Below, one piece after another: positions 1 through 9,898 of a DNA stretch of 64,000 bases. Within the stretch, counting starts at the first letter, position 1, and the number at the start of each line of letters is the position of its first letter. A program made the position numbers and the translations under genes. The notes beneath the pieces were generated by a model that was not told the origin of the DNA, did no database searches, and saw only the letters and a list, made by a program, of their open reading frames with translations. Source of the stretch: Phaeovulum veldkampii DSM 11550 (GTDB taxonomy: Bacteria; Pseudomonadota; Alphaproteobacteria; Rhodobacterales; Rhodobacteraceae); the NCBI RefSeq assembly GCF_003034995.1, contig NZ_PZKF01000015.1:18917-82916 (forward strand), given 5' to 3'.

Positions 1-1
1 G

Positions 2-2236
2 CCCGGAATACATAACAGTCTGGCGGAAAAGCTTGCGCAGGAACGGCGCGCCCGGCTTGCGGCCGAGCGCCTGCTTGACCAGAAAAAGCGCGAGCTTTTC
101 GCGGCCAACCAGAAACTGGCGCTGCATGCCCGCGCGCTGTCGGAACAGATCGTGCAGCAGCGCCACGGGCTGGAACGCGCCCGCAGCGAGGCCGAATCAC
201 TGACCGCCGAAAACTCGCGTGTGCGCTTTGATCTGGAACGCGCCAATTCCGCCGCGCTGATCGCCCAGCGGCGGCTGTGGGAGGCGCTGGAAACCATCCG
301 CGACGGGTTTGCGGTGTTTGACGCCGACCTGCGGCTGGTGGCGGCGAACCAGGCGTTCTTATCGGTCTTTGCGGGCGAAATCGCGGTGTCTGCCGGGGTC
401 GCCTATGATGCGGTGCTGCGCGTGATGGCCTGCCACGGCATGGTTGAACTTGACGGGCGCGATCCACTGGACTGGCACCACGACATGATCGCCCGCATCC
501 GCAGGCCCCGGATCGAGCCTTATGTGCTGCGGCTGGCCAGCGGGCGCCATATCCGGCTGATCGACCGCTGGGGCAGCGAGGGCGATCTGGTCTGCCTTGC
601 GCAAGACATCACCCCCACCATCCGGCGCGAGGCCGAACTGGAACAGGCCCGCGCCAGTGCCGAGGCCGCCAGCCGGGCCAAATCGGCGTTTCTGGCCAAT
701 ATGAGCCATGAAATCCGCACGCCCATGAACGGCGTGGTCGGCATGGCGGAACTGCTGTGCGAAACCGGGCTGGACGAGGATCAACGGCTTTACGCGGAGA
801 CAATCAAATCCTCGGGCGAGGCGCTGCTGACGATCATCAACGACGTGCTCGACTATTCCAAGATCGAGGCAGAGCGCCTGCGGCTTTACCCCGAGATTTT
901 CGATCTGGAACGCTGCATCCACGAGGTGATGCTACTGTTGCAGCCCAAGGCGCACGACGCGGGCATCCGGCTGCTGGTCGATTACGATCTGTTCCTGCCC
1001 ACCCGCTTCGTGGCCGATCCGGGGCGAATGCGGCAGGTGCTGACCAACCTCTTGGGCAATGCGGTCAAGTTCACGCCGCAGGGTCATGTGCTGGTGCGGG
1101 TGGTCGGGCTGGAGCGTGGCGATGGGCAGGTCGAGCTGCATGTAACCGTCGAAGACACCGGCATCGGCATCGCGCCCGAACACCGCGATCATGTGTTTGA
1201 CGAATTCAACCAGATCGAAACCGAAGGCGCGCGCATCGTGCAGGGCACCGGGCTGGGGCTGGCGATCACCCGTCATCTGGTGACGCTGATGGGCGGCAGC
1301 CTGTGGCTGGACAGCGAGCCGGGGCGGGGGTCTTGCTTTGGGTTCCGTGTGGTTTTGCCAGTGGCAGAGCCGCGCGACCCGGCCGATCTGGCGCCCGCCC
1401 AGATCACGCTGAAAACCGCGCTTGTAGTCGATGACCTGATGCTGAACCGGGTCATTCTGGAACGGCAGTTGCAGACTTACGGGCTGGCCGTAACGCTGTG
1501 CCGGTCGGGAGCCGAGGCGGTTCAGGTGCTGGGCCAAGGCGCGCGTTTCGATGTGCTGCTGACCGATCACCGCATGCCCGAGATGGACGGGCTGCAACTG
1601 ACCCGCCGACTGCGTGCAATGGCGCTTGATCTGCCGGTGCTGCTCCTGACCTCCGACCCCGAGGCCGCGGCGATCGAGACGATGCGCCCGGCGCTGTCAG
1701 GGCTTCTGCGCAAGCCGGTCCTGCGGTCAGATCTGTTCCGCGCGTTGCAGGCCCTGTCGAACCGCGAACCTGCCGCGGCGTTGGCGCCCCTGCGACAGAT
1801 GCGGGTTCTGGCGGCAGAGGACAACCGCACCAATCAACTGTTGCTGCAACAGATGCTGCGCGGCTGCGATATCGACCTGCACTTTGCCACGAACGGGCGC
1901 GAGGCGGTCGATCTGTGGCGCAAGCAGCGGCCCGATCTGGTGTTCATGGATATCTCGATGCCCGAAATGGATGGCCGCGAAGCGACCCTTGCGATCCGCG
2001 CCGACGAGGCGGCGACGGGCGGGCACACCCCGATCGTGGCGCTGACCGCCCATGCGTCGGAGGATGACGGAGCCGATCTTTTGGCGGCGGGGCTTGATCA
2101 TTACCTGACCAAACCGTTGCGCAAGGGGTCGATCATCGCACAGGTCCGCGCCCATTGCCCGCCCGAGGCGCGCGCACCCCTGCCACAGGCGGCACAGGCC
2201 GAGGCCTCGGCGCCAGCCGATGTGAGGGTTGATTGA
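2..2236 (+). CDS. Hybrid sensor histidine kinase with two receiver domains (5' end outside window)
   Basis: The frame is open from the first bases, so the true start lies upstream; an internal GTG at 152 is unlikely to be the start. Order of parts: an Arg/Glu/Ala-rich probable coiled coil (to about 270), a PAS-like domain (about 290-620), HisKA with SHEIRTPMN and the phosphoacceptor His codon at 707-709, an HATPase domain (N box [23 protein letters not shown]), then two receiver modules. The first receiver has VVDD and [10 protein letters not shown], the second AEDN and [10 protein letters not shown] with a KP lysine near the C-terminus. No membrane segment is visible in the part seen, so it is probably a cytoplasmic phosphorelay kinase. 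It sits 90 nt before an MFS gene on the same strand; signal and partner are unknown. Confidence 0.93.
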   Translation, partial: PGIHNSLAEKLAQERRARLAAERLLDQKKRELFAANQKLALHARALSEQIVQQRHGLERARSEAESLTAENSRVRFDLERANSAALIAQRRLWEALETIRDGFAVFDADLRLVAANQAFLSVFAGEIAVSAGVAYDAVLRVMACHGMVELDGRDPLDWHHDMIARIRRPRIEPYVLRLASGRHIRLIDRWGSEGDLVCLAQDITPTIRREAELEQARASAEAASRAKSAFLANMSHEIRTPMNGVVGMAELLCETGLDEDQRLYAETIKSSGEALLTIINDVLDYSKIEAERLRLYPEIFDLERCIHEVMLLLQPKAHDAGIRLLVDYDLFLPTRFVADPGRMRQVLTNLLGNAVKFTPQGHVLVRVVGLERGDGQVELHVTVEDTGIGIAPEHRDHVFDEFNQIETEGARIVQGTGLGLAITRHLVTLMGGSLWLDSEPGRGSCFGFRVVLPVAEPRDPADLAPAQITLKTALVVDDLMLNRVILERQLQTYGLAVTLCRSGAEAVQVLGQGARFDVLLTDHRMPEMDGLQLTRRLRAMALDLPVLLLTSDPEAAAIETMRPALSGLLRKPVLRSDLFRALQALSNREPAAALAPLRQMRVLAAEDNRTNQLLLQQMLRGCDIDLHFATNGREAVDLWRKQRPDLVFMDISMPEMDGREATLAIRADEAATGGHTPIVALTAHASEDDGADLLAAGLDHYLTKPLRKGSIIAQVRAHCPPEARAPLPQAAQAEASAPADVRVD

Positions 2237-2326
2237 CAGCACCGATGACGGCCCGCACCGCGCGAAATCCGCCTTGCGTCAGCCCGCACAATCGGCCAGT
2301 TTCGCCTGCGCTTTCGGGAGAGCCTC

Positions 2327-3508
2327 ATGCGGGTTGGAATTGCCTTTCTGGTGGCGGGCTATGTGCTGAGCCAGTTCTATCGCGCCTGTCTGGCGGTGCT
2401 GACGCCGGTGCTGGGCACCGAAATCGGCGCCGGGGCGGGCGATCTGGCAGTGTCGCTGGGGCTTTGGTATGGCGCCTTTGCCGCGATGCAACTGCCCGTG
2501 GGCTGGGCGCTCGACCGGATCGGGCCACGGCGCACGGTTTCGGTGCTGCTGGGTCTTGGCGGCGGCGGCGGCGCGGCGGTGTTCGCGCTGGCCTCGGGGC
2601 CGCTTGACATTCACATCGCCATGACGCTGATCGGCATCGGCTGCTCGCCGGTGCTGATGGGCGGCTATTACATCTTCGCGCGCAACTATGCGCCTGCGGT
2701 GTTTGGCACGCTGGCAGGTGCGATGATCGGCGTGGGCAGCCTGGGCAACCTGGCCGGGGCAGCGCCGCTGGCGTGGGTCGTCGAGGCGGCAGGCTGGCGC
2801 GCAACGCTCTGGGGGCTGGCCGCGATCACCCTTGCCGTGGCACTGGCGATCTGGCGCTTCACCCGCGACCCCGAGCGGGTTGAAACCGCCCCCGGCGCGG
2901 CCGGTTCGGTGCTGGATCTGTTTCGGATTCCGGGGCTTTGGGCGATCCTGCCGCTGATTGCCGTCAACTATACCGCCGCGGCCGGTCTGCGCGGGCTGTG
3001 GGCCGGGCCATATATGGGGCAGGTCTATGCCGCGGATGCCGCGATGATCGGCAAGGTCACGCTGGTGATGGGGCTGGCGATGGTCGCAGGCAACTTCCTT
3101 TACGGACCCGCCGACCGGGTCATCGGCAGCCACAAACGGGTGGTGTTTGGCGGCAACCTGCTGCTGGCTACCGCGCTGGCGGCGCTGTGGTGGGCCCCCG
3201 ATGCCGGGCTGTGGCAGGCCACCGCGCTGCTGGCCGCTGCGGGCTTTTTCGGCGCGACCTTCCCCGCGATGATGGCGCATGGGCGCAGCTTTTTCCCGCC
3301 GCACCTGGTCGGGCGGGGGGTGACGCTGCTGAACATGTTTTCGATCGGTGGCGTGGGGGTGGCGCAATTCGCCTCGCGCCCGGTGTTCGAGACGGCCTCG
3401 GCCAGCGGCACGCCGGTGCAGGCGTTCTCGGTGCTGTTCCTGTTCTACCTGATCCCGCTGATCATCGGGCTGGGACTGTATCTGTTCAGTCGCGACGGCG
3501 CCCGCTGA
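2327..3508 (+). CDS. MFS transporter, substrate unknown
   Basis: The 393-residue protein has about 12 hydrophobic segments and the major facilitator pattern. The loop after TM2 reads GWALDRIGPRR, a version of the family motif G-x-L-x-D-R-x-G-x-[RK]. A matching loop after TM7-8 reads YGPADRVIG. The start ATG follows a GGGAG ribosome binding site by about 7 nt. It is an inner-membrane secondary carrier. Nothing nearby (hybrid kinase before, asd after) points to a substrate, so only the family is assigned. Confidence 0.88.
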   Translation: MRVGIAFLVAGYVLSQFYRACLAVLTPVLGTEIGAGAGDLAVSLGLWYGAFAAMQLPVGWALDRIGPRRTVSVLLGLGGGGGAAVFALASGPLDIHIAMTLIGIGCSPVLMGGYYIFARNYAPAVFGTLAGAMIGVGSLGNLAGAAPLAWVVEAAGWRATLWGLAAITLAVALAIWRFTRDPERVETAPGAAGSVLDLFRIPGLWAILPLIAVNYTAAAGLRGLWAGPYMGQVYAADAAMIGKVTLVMGLAMVAGNFLYGPADRVIGSHKRVVFGGNLLLATALAALWWAPDAGLWQATALLAAAGFFGATFPAMMAHGRSFFPPHLVGRGVTLLNMFSIGGVGVAQFASRPVFETASASGTPVQAFSVLFLFYLIPLIIGLGLYLFSRDGAR

Positions 3509-3576
3509 CCGCCTTGCCCCTTCCCCTGCGGGCGCCTTTGGGCTATGGGGCCTCGTCTGTCTGAAGGAGAGGCCTC

Positions 3577-4599
3577 ATGGGCTACAAGGTCGTTGTTGCC
3601 GGTGCCACGGGGAACGTGGGCCGTGAAATGCTGAACATTCTGGCGGAGCGCGAGTTCCCGGTGGATGAAATCGTCGCTCTGGCCTCGCGGCGGAGCCTCG
3701 GAACCGAGGTCAGCTTTGGCGACAAGACCCTGAAATGTCAGGATATCGAAAGGTTCGAATTTACCGGCTGGGACATTGCACTGTTTGCCATCGGGTCGGA
3801 ACCGACCAAGAAATACGCCCCCATAGCGGCGGCGGCGGGCTGCGTGGTGATCGACAACTCCTCGCTGTATCGCTACGATCCCGACATTCCGCTGGTGGTG
3901 CCCGAAGTGAACCCCGAGGCGGTGGAACAGTATAAAAAGCGCAACATCATCGCCAACCCGAACTGCTCGACCGCGCAGATGGTGGTGGCGCTGAAGCCAC
4001 TGCACGACCGCGCGCGGATCAAGCGGGTTGTGGTTTCGACCTATCAATCCGTGTCGGGCGCCGGCAAGGAAGGCATGGATGAGCTGTGGAACCAGACCAA
4101 AGGCATCTATGTGCCCGGTCAGGAAGTGGCCCCCAAGAAATTCCCCAAGCAGATCGCCTTCAACGTGATCCCGCATATCGACGTGTTCCTGGACGATGGC
4201 TCGACCAAGGAAGAATGGAAGATGGTCGCGGAAACGAAAAAGATCCTCGACAAGGCGATCAAGGTCACCGCGACCTGCGTGCGCGTGCCCGTGTTCGTGG
4301 GCCATTCGGAATCGATCAATATCGAGTTCGAGGATTTCCTCGATGAACACGAGGCCCGCGACATCCTGCGCGAGGCGCCGGGGGTGATGGTGATCGACAA
4401 GCGCGAGGCCGGTGGCTACATCACCCCGGTCGAATGCGTGGGTGATTATGCCACCTATATCAGCCGCATCCGGCAAGACAGCACGATCGACAACGGCATC
4501 AACCTGTGGTGCGTGTCCGACAACCTGCGCAAGGGCGCCGCGCTGAACGCCGTGCAGATCGCCGAGACGCTGGGCAACCGCTGCCTGAAAAAGGGCTGA
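3577..4599 (+). CDS. asd: Aspartate-semialdehyde dehydrogenase
   Basis: Reduces L-aspartyl-4-phosphate to aspartate semialdehyde with NADPH, the branch point to lysine/diaminopimelate, threonine and methionine. The 340-residue length is normal for the family. The N-terminus carries the nucleotide-binding loop GATGNVGREM, and the catalytic cysteine is Cys130 in NPNCSTAQ. The substrate-binding motif STYQSVSGAGKEG follows. AAGGAG lies about 8 nt before the ATG. It is monocistronic in appearance: a strong intrinsic terminator starts about 25 nt after the stop. Confidence 0.97.
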   Translation: MGYKVVVAGATGNVGREMLNILAEREFPVDEIVALASRRSLGTEVSFGDKTLKCQDIERFEFTGWDIALFAIGSEPTKKYAPIAAAAGCVVIDNSSLYRYDPDIPLVVPEVNPEAVEQYKKRNIIANPNCSTAQMVVALKPLHDRARIKRVVVSTYQSVSGAGKEGMDELWNQTKGIYVPGQEVAPKKFPKQIAFNVIPHIDVFLDDGSTKEEWKMVAETKKILDKAIKVTATCVRVPVFVGHSESINIEFEDFLDEHEARDILREAPGVMVIDKREAGGYITPVECVGDYATYISRIRQDSTIDNGINLWCVSDNLRKGAALNAVQIAETLGNRCLKKG

Positions 4600-4624
4600 C
4601 ACCCCGACCACCGGCCCGTAACGC

Positions 4625-4657
4625 GAGGGCGCCCCGGGTGGCGCCCTCTTGCTTTTT
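4625..4657 (+). terminator. Rho-independent terminator of asd
   Basis: A perfect 9-bp GC-rich stem (GAGGGCGCC / GGCGCCCTC) with a 6-nt loop is followed by TTGCTTTTT. It lies directly after asd and before the next promoter region, the expected place for termination. Confidence 0.9.
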
Positions 4658-4705
4658 GGGGCTGACGGGTAAAGCGTGAGGCTGGTCCTTGAAACGGAGA
4701 GTCCG

Positions 4706-6340
4706 ATGCGCCGCCTGACCCTGCCGCTTGCCCTGCTGATGTGTTCCACCGCCCCCGCGGCCTTTGCCGATGTGATTGAGGCGAAGTCCCGTGTGACACA
4801 GGTCACGCTTTACCCCTGGGGGGCGAGCGTCATCCGGCGGGTCGAATTTGCGGCGCCGCAAGGAGTGCATGAGCTGATCGTGCCCGATCTGCCGCAATCG
4901 ACCGATGCGGGCAGCTTGCGGGTCGCGGGTGACGGCGCCAGGATCGGCGCGGTCACGCTGATGCAAGGCCGTCTGCCAGTGGCCAACGACGCCCCCACGC
5001 CCGAGATTGCCGCAGCCAAGGCCGAGGTCGAACGGATGGAGGCCGTGCTGCGCAGCCGCGATGCCGCCATTGCCGCGATTCGGCTGCGGGTGACGGCGGC
5101 GCAAGATCAGGCCGCCTTCCTGCGCGCGCTGGCCGCCCGCGATGGCCCCGCCACCGCCGACGATCTGCGCGCCCTGTCGCGCATGGTCGGCGAGGAGTTG
5201 TTGGCCGCCGCCGAGGCTGCCCATGCCGCCGAACAAGAGGCCGCCGCAGCCGAACGCGCCCGCGAAGATGACGCCACGGCGCTGGAAAAGGCCCGTCAGA
5301 CGCTGGCCGCGCTGACCGAGGGCACGGCAGACCTCGCCGCCCTGTCAGTCACGGTTGAAACCGGGGCCGAAGGGCGCGGCGCGCTGGAGATCACCAGTTT
5401 TACCAACGACGCCTCATGGTCGCCGGTCTATGACCTGCGGCTGGACCGGGCGGCGGGCAAGCTGGCGGTCGAGCGTGGGGTGCTGGTGACGCAATCGACC
5501 GGCGAAGACTGGGCCGGCGTCGATCTGACCCTGTCCACCGCCCGGCCCGCCGAACAATCGGACCCCTCGGAACTGTGGCCGTGGCTGCGCCGGATCGCAC
5601 CGCCCGATGCGCCGATGCCCCAGGCCCGCGCCAAGGCAATGGAAGAAAGCTGGGGCGCGGGCGCCGATATGGCGCTGGCCGCGGCCCCCGCACCGATGGT
5701 CGAGGCTGCCGAGATGCAGATGATGGGCGCCACCGTGACCTGGGCCTATGGCGCGCCCGTCGATATCCGTAACGGCGTCGATGCGCTGCGGTTGCGGCTG
5801 GGCGATCTGGCGCTGATGCCCGAACTGGTGGCCCAGGCGGTGCCGCTGCGCGATGCCACCGCCTTCCTTGTGGCGCGCGCGGTCAACGACAGCGGGCAGG
5901 TGATCCTGCCGGGGCAGGCCAGCCTGTTCGTCGATGGCGCGATGGTCGGCAGCACCAACCTGCCGCTGGTGGCCTCGGGCGACGAGTTGCGGCTGGGCTT
6001 TGGCCCTATCGACGGCATCCGGCTGACCCGAATCGTGCCTGAAAAGACCGAGGGCGACCGCGGCGTCATCTCCAAATCGAACGAGGCGAAGGAAACCGCG
6101 ATCCTGAAGATAGAAAACCTGACCACCGAGAATTGGGCGCTGCGGGTTCTGGATCAGGTGCCCTATTCGGAACAGAAGGATCTGGTGATCCGCCACACCT
6201 CCACACCGCCCGCAACCGAAACCGATGTGGAAGGCGCCCGCGGGATTTTGGCATGGGAAATGCCGCTGGCCGCGGGCAAGGTGCAGGAAATCCGGCTGGA
6301 AACGACGCTCAGCTGGCCCTCAGGGCAGGTGTTGCAATAA
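4706..6340 (+). CDS. DUF4139 / MuiA-like exported protein
   Basis: The protein begins with a signal peptide (MRRLTLPLALL, cleaved near AFA-DV). The start at 4706 is preferred over an in-frame start at 4676 because it gives a clean signal peptide and follows an ACGGAGA ribosome binding site. The first third (DUF4140-like) has the typical TQVTLYPWGASV beginning. It is followed by an Ala/Glu-rich coiled coil (about residues 95-190) and a DUF4139 beta-rich domain starting near TSFTNDASWSPVYDLRL. Relatives are called mucoidy inhibitor MuiA-like, but their function is not established. It is probably periplasmic. Confidence 0.88.
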   Translation: MRRLTLPLALLMCSTAPAAFADVIEAKSRVTQVTLYPWGASVIRRVEFAAPQGVHELIVPDLPQSTDAGSLRVAGDGARIGAVTLMQGRLPVANDAPTPEIAAAKAEVERMEAVLRSRDAAIAAIRLRVTAAQDQAAFLRALAARDGPATADDLRALSRMVGEELLAAAEAAHAAEQEAAAAERAREDDATALEKARQTLAALTEGTADLAALSVTVETGAEGRGALEITSFTNDASWSPVYDLRLDRAAGKLAVERGVLVTQSTGEDWAGVDLTLSTARPAEQSDPSELWPWLRRIAPPDAPMPQARAKAMEESWGAGADMALAAAPAPMVEAAEMQMMGATVTWAYGAPVDIRNGVDALRLRLGDLALMPELVAQAVPLRDATAFLVARAVNDSGQVILPGQASLFVDGAMVGSTNLPLVASGDELRLGFGPIDGIRLTRIVPEKTEGDRGVISKSNEAKETAILKIENLTTENWALRVLDQVPYSEQKDLVIRHTSTPPATETDVEGARGILAWEMPLAAGKVQEIRLETTLSWPSGQVLQ

Positions 6341-6439
6341 GCACCACCCACCCGCGTGGGCGGGGCTGATGAGCGCCACTGCGGTCGCGCTGCGGCCTCG
6401 GCCCGGCGTTGGTTTTTGCTGACGCCGGCCCGCGCCGCA

Positions 6440-7090
6440 TCAAACCGGCAGAAAAGCGCCGCTTGCCGGGTCATACTGCAACAGCCCGCCTTCGCCGATG
6501 TCGGTCCACAGCCCATGAATCGTCATGTCACCCGCATCCAGTGCAGCCTTGACGAAGGGGAAGGTCATCAGGTTTTCAAGGCTGATGACGACCGATTCCC
6601 GTTCCAGCGCGGTCTGGCGCTCGGTCTCGGGCAGATGTGCCACACGTTCAAAACCGGGGCGCAGAATGCCCAGCCATTTCCCCACGAAGGATGTCTTGTC
6701 TTCCAGCTCGGGGGCATGGCCGGTGCACATCGCATGGCACCCCTCTACCCCACCGCATTGCGAATGCCCCAACACGATCAGATGCGCAACCTTCAGCGTG
6801 GTCACGGCATATTCGACCGCAGCCGAGGTGCCATGATAATCGCCGTCCGGGTTATAGGGCGGCACGAGGTTGGCAATGTTGCGATGAATAAAGAATTCGC
6901 CCTGATCCGCGCCAAAGATCGAGGTAACATGTACGCGCGAGTCGCAGCACGAAATCACCATCGCGCGCGGGCGCTGGCCATCTTCGGCCAAACGGCGATA
7001 CCAGTTGCGGTTTTCGGCATAGGTGGTGGCTTTCCACCCCTGATAGCGCTGGATCAGATAGGATGGCAGCGGCCGGACATGGTCCTTCAT
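6440..7090 (-). CDS. Beta-class carbonic anhydrase
   Basis: Interconverts CO2 and bicarbonate with a zinc ion. The 216-residue protein shows all zinc and catalytic motifs: C-x-D-x-R at residues 48-52 (CCDSR) and the H-x-x-C pair in GHSQCGG (His109, Cys112). GAGGTGAAC precedes the ATG. It converges on the DUF4139 gene with a 99-nt gap in which no good terminator is visible. Cytoplasmic and monocistronic in appearance. Confidence 0.96.
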   Translation of the reverse strand: MKDHVRPLPSYLIQRYQGWKATTYAENRNWYRRLAEDGQRPRAMVISCCDSRVHVTSIFGADQGEFFIHRNIANLVPPYNPDGDYHGTSAAVEYAVTTLKVAHLIVLGHSQCGGVEGCHAMCTGHAPELEDKTSFVGKWLGILRPGFERVAHLPETERQTALERESVVISLENLMTFPFVKAALDAGDMTIHGLWTDIGEGGLLQYDPASGAFLPV

Positions 7091-7232
7091 AGGTTCACCT
7101 CTCAGGTCGACTGACTGTCAGATAGTTTGCAATCGCAGCAAATTCGAGAGGCTTTCACGCGCGTCTAAACCTTTTCTTGACCTCGCACCGCGACAGTGAC
7201 TTTGGGCGCGGGTCCGGAAGGAGGGTGACGGG

Positions 7233-7613
7233 GTGGCGGATATCTCCGATCTACGCCATGAGGAGGGTGTCCGGCTGGATGCGGACCGTCTCGTGGCGCT
7301 CTATGCCAAGCTGGGCGAGGCAGAGGCAGAGCGGGTCATCTGCGCCGCAATGGAGGCGCTGGCGGTGCAGCTTTCGGTCGTGCAGCGCGCGGCGGCCGAG
7401 GGTGCGCAGGATACGCTGGTGCAGGGTCTGCTCAAACTGGCGGGGCTGGCCGCGCAGGTGGGGATGACCTCGCTGGCGCGGGTCGCGGGCGATGTGGTGG
7501 GCTGCGCGATGACGGGCGATGGACCTGCCCAGGCCGCCACACTGGCCCGGCTGGTCCGGATCGGCGACCGTTCCCTGACCGAAGTATGGGATTTGCAGGA
7601 TGTCAGCCTTTAG
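7233..7613 (+). CDS. Small helical protein resembling an Hpt domain but lacking the phosphoacceptor histidine
   Basis: The protein has 126 residues, starts with GTG after AAGGAGGGTGACG, and is almost entirely helix-forming. Residues 66-82 (LLKLAGLAAQVGMTSLA) match the spacing of the Hpt signature (A-H-x-L-K-G-x-A-x-x-x-G-x-x-x-L-A): both glycines and the LA fit. The position of the phospho-histidine is Leu67, and the lysine before the glycine is Ala70. This could be a degenerate Hpt or an unrelated helical bundle. It stands between carbonic anhydrase (opposite strand) and the M17 aminopeptidase. Function is not known. Confidence 0.7.
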   Translation: MADISDLRHEEGVRLDADRLVALYAKLGEAEAERVICAAMEALAVQLSVVQRAAAEGAQDTLVQGLLKLAGLAAQVGMTSLARVAGDVVGCAMTGDGPAQAATLARLVRIGDRSLTEVWDLQDVSL

Positions 7614-7674
7614 AGGGGCTTGCGGGTGGCGCGGCAGGCGCTAGGCTTGCGCAAATTGCCTGCAGGATGATCCA

Positions 7675-9051
7675 ATGCCGCTGTGTTTCGCCCCCGACGA
7701 TACCCTGTCAAAACCGCTTTTCCTGGTGCCCGAAGGATCGCTGCCCCCATCTCTGCGCCCCGAGGCACAGGCCTTTGCCGCAGCGCAGGGCTTTACCGGT
7801 GCGCTGGGGCAGGTCTGCGTGCTGCCCGATGCGGCGGGTGGCATCGGGGCGGCACTGTTCGGCTGGGGCACACCTGCGGCGCGCGCGCGTGGGCGCTTTC
7901 ACCTCGCCCGCGCGGCCGAGGCCCTGCCCGAGGATGACTGGCATCTGGAGGGCGATCTGACAGCGCCCGAGGCCGAGGAGGCGGCCCTGGCCTGGTTGCT
8001 CGCGGGTTATCGCTTTGCCCGCTACAAGGCCGCGGCGGCGCCGAAAGCCCGGCTGAAATGCCCCGCGGGCGTTGATGCCCGACGGATGGAAACGATCGCT
8101 GCGGCCGAGGCGCTGACGCGCGATCTGATCAACACCCCGGCCTCCGACATGGGGCCGGAGGAGCTTGAAACCGCGTTCTTCGCTCTGGCGGCGCGTCATG
8201 GCGCGCAGGCACAGGCGATCTGCGGTGACGATCTGCTGACCGAGGGCTTGCCAATGATACACGCCGTGGGCCGGGCCAGCCCCCGCGCGCCGCGGCTGCT
8301 GGACCTGCACTGGGGGGATGCGGGGCCGCGACTGACGCTGGTGGGCAAGGGCGTGTGCTTTGATACCGGCGGGCTGGACCTGAAACCCTCGTCCTCAATG
8401 GGGTTGATGAAGAAAGATATGGGCGGCGCGGCCACGGTGATGGGGCTGGCGCAGATGATCATGGCACTGGGCCTGCCCCTGCGGTTGCGCGTGCTGGTGC
8501 CGGCAGTGGAAAACGCCGTGTCGGGCAACGCCTTTCGCCCGCAAGATATTCTGACCAGCCGCAAGGGCCTGACGGTAGAGGTGAACAACACCGATGCCGA
8601 GGGGCGGCTGGTGTTGGCCGATGCGCTGGCCCTGGCCGATGAAGAGGCGCCCGATCTGCTGATCTGCATGGCCACGCTGACCGGCGCGGCGCGCGTTGCG
8701 CTGGGCCCCGACCTGCCGCCGTTCTACACCAATGACAACAGCCTTGCCGCCGCCTTGTCAGAAGCCGCAGCGGCGGTGGCCGATCCGCTGTGGCGGATGC
8801 CATTCTGGCAACCCTACGAGCCGATGATCGAGCCAGGCATCGCTGATCTGGACAACGCGCCCTCGGGGGGCATGGCTGGGTCGGTCACCGCGGCGCTGTT
8901 TCTGCGCCGGTTCGTGACCCAGACCCCACGGTTTGCGCATTTCGACATCTACGGCTGGCAACCCAGCCCTGCTCCGGCCCGGCCAAAGGGCGCGGTCGGC
9001 CAGGGGGCGCGGGCGATTCTGGCCGCGCTGCCCAAGGTTCTGGCGCTATGA
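7675..9051 (+). CDS. Leucyl aminopeptidase family protein (M17)
   Basis: A two-metal exopeptidase that removes N-terminal residues from peptides in the cytoplasm. The C-terminal catalytic half has the M17 motifs KGVCFDTGGLDLK (metal-binding Asp with the active-site Lys before it), KKDMGGAA and NTDAEGRLVLADAL (metal-binding Asp and Glu, active-site Arg). At 458 residues it is slightly short, which fits the shorter M17 branch common in alphaproteobacteria rather than PepA itself. Its stop overlaps the start of the NlpC/P60 gene by 4 nt (ATGA), so the two are translationally coupled. Confidence 0.93.
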   Translation: MPLCFAPDDTLSKPLFLVPEGSLPPSLRPEAQAFAAAQGFTGALGQVCVLPDAAGGIGAALFGWGTPAARARGRFHLARAAEALPEDDWHLEGDLTAPEAEEAALAWLLAGYRFARYKAAAAPKARLKCPAGVDARRMETIAAAEALTRDLINTPASDMGPEELETAFFALAARHGAQAQAICGDDLLTEGLPMIHAVGRASPRAPRLLDLHWGDAGPRLTLVGKGVCFDTGGLDLKPSSSMGLMKKDMGGAATVMGLAQMIMALGLPLRLRVLVPAVENAVSGNAFRPQDILTSRKGLTVEVNNTDAEGRLVLADALALADEEAPDLLICMATLTGAARVALGPDLPPFYTNDNSLAAALSEAAAAVADPLWRMPFWQPYEPMIEPGIADLDNAPSGGMAGSVTAALFLRRFVTQTPRFAHFDIYGWQPSPAPARPKGAVGQGARAILAALPKVLAL

Positions 9052-9878
9052 GCGCGGATCGGCGCACGACGCCCTTCAGCGGCCGGGTGGCGCTGGCAAC
9101 GCTGCGCGGGCAGGTGACGGCCGAGGCATTTACCACGGGCGATCCGGCGCGGGTGGCTGTGCCGATGGCCGACCTGCTGGCCGCCCCCGGAGGCAGGCGC
9201 GAGCGGCAACTGCTGCTGGGCGCCGCGCTTCGGGTGATCGACCGGCAGGCGGGCCATGCCTTTGTTCAGGCTGCCGCCGATGGCTATTGCGGCTGGGTCG
9301 CAGAGGCTGCGCTGGGGCCTGCGCAACAGCCAACGCATTGGGTCGCGGTGCCGGGCAGCCATTTGTATTCCGGCCCCAGCGTGCAAGCCGCCGAGATCGC
9401 GGGCCTGAGCCTGGGCGCGCGGCTGCGGATCGTGGCCGATCACGACAGCTTCCTGGAAACCGCCGAAGGGGCCTTTGTGCCGCGCCCGCATCTGCGGACC
9501 CTTGGCGATTGGGCCACCGACCAGGTGACGGTGGCCGAAACCCTGCTGGGAACGCCCTATCTGTGGGGCGGCAACAGCCGGACGGGCATTGACTGTTCGG
9601 GGCTGGTGCAACTGGCCTGGTCGGCCTGCGGCCTGCCCTGCCCGGCCGACAGCGACCAGCAATTTGCCGCGCTGGGCCAGGTGCTGCCGGAGAGCGAGGT
9701 GCCGCGCCGCGGCGATCTGGTGTTCTGGAAGGGCCATGTGGCGCTTGTGGTTGATGCGGCCCGCCTGATCCATGCCAACGGCCAGACGATGAGTGTGGCC
9801 TATGAAGGCATCGCCACCTGCATTGCGCGGGTGGCTGCGGCGGGCGAGGGCGCATTTTTGGGCATGAAGCGGGGCTGA
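9048..9878 (+). CDS. NlpC/P60 family cysteine hydrolase (C40) with SH3-like domains
   Basis: The N-terminal 155 residues look like two bacterial SH3-like modules. The C-terminal NlpC/P60 domain has the catalytic Cys183 in DCSGLVQLAW, His230 in GHVALVVD and a third polar residue, His242, in HANG. Family members cut the gamma-D-Glu-diaminopimelate bond in peptidoglycan peptides. There is no signal peptide, and it is coupled to the M17 aminopeptidase by an ATGA overlap. This suggests cytoplasmic processing of imported murein peptides rather than cell-wall cutting (inference). Confidence 0.9.
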   Translation: MSADRRTTPFSGRVALATLRGQVTAEAFTTGDPARVAVPMADLLAAPGGRRERQLLLGAALRVIDRQAGHAFVQAAADGYCGWVAEAALGPAQQPTHWVAVPGSHLYSGPSVQAAEIAGLSLGARLRIVADHDSFLETAEGAFVPRPHLRTLGDWATDQVTVAETLLGTPYLWGGNSRTGIDCSGLVQLAWSACGLPCPADSDQQFAALGQVLPESEVPRRGDLVFWKGHVALVVDAARLIHANGQTMSVAYEGIATCIARVAAAGEGAFLGMKRG

Positions 9879-9898
9879 GTCGGGCGTCTTGCCCTGGC

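Noticed and set aside
3750..3765. GGTTCGAAT, resembling a tRNA T-loop, inside asd
   Set aside because: It lies within an intact coding sequence, and no acceptor stem or anticodon arm can be drawn around it.
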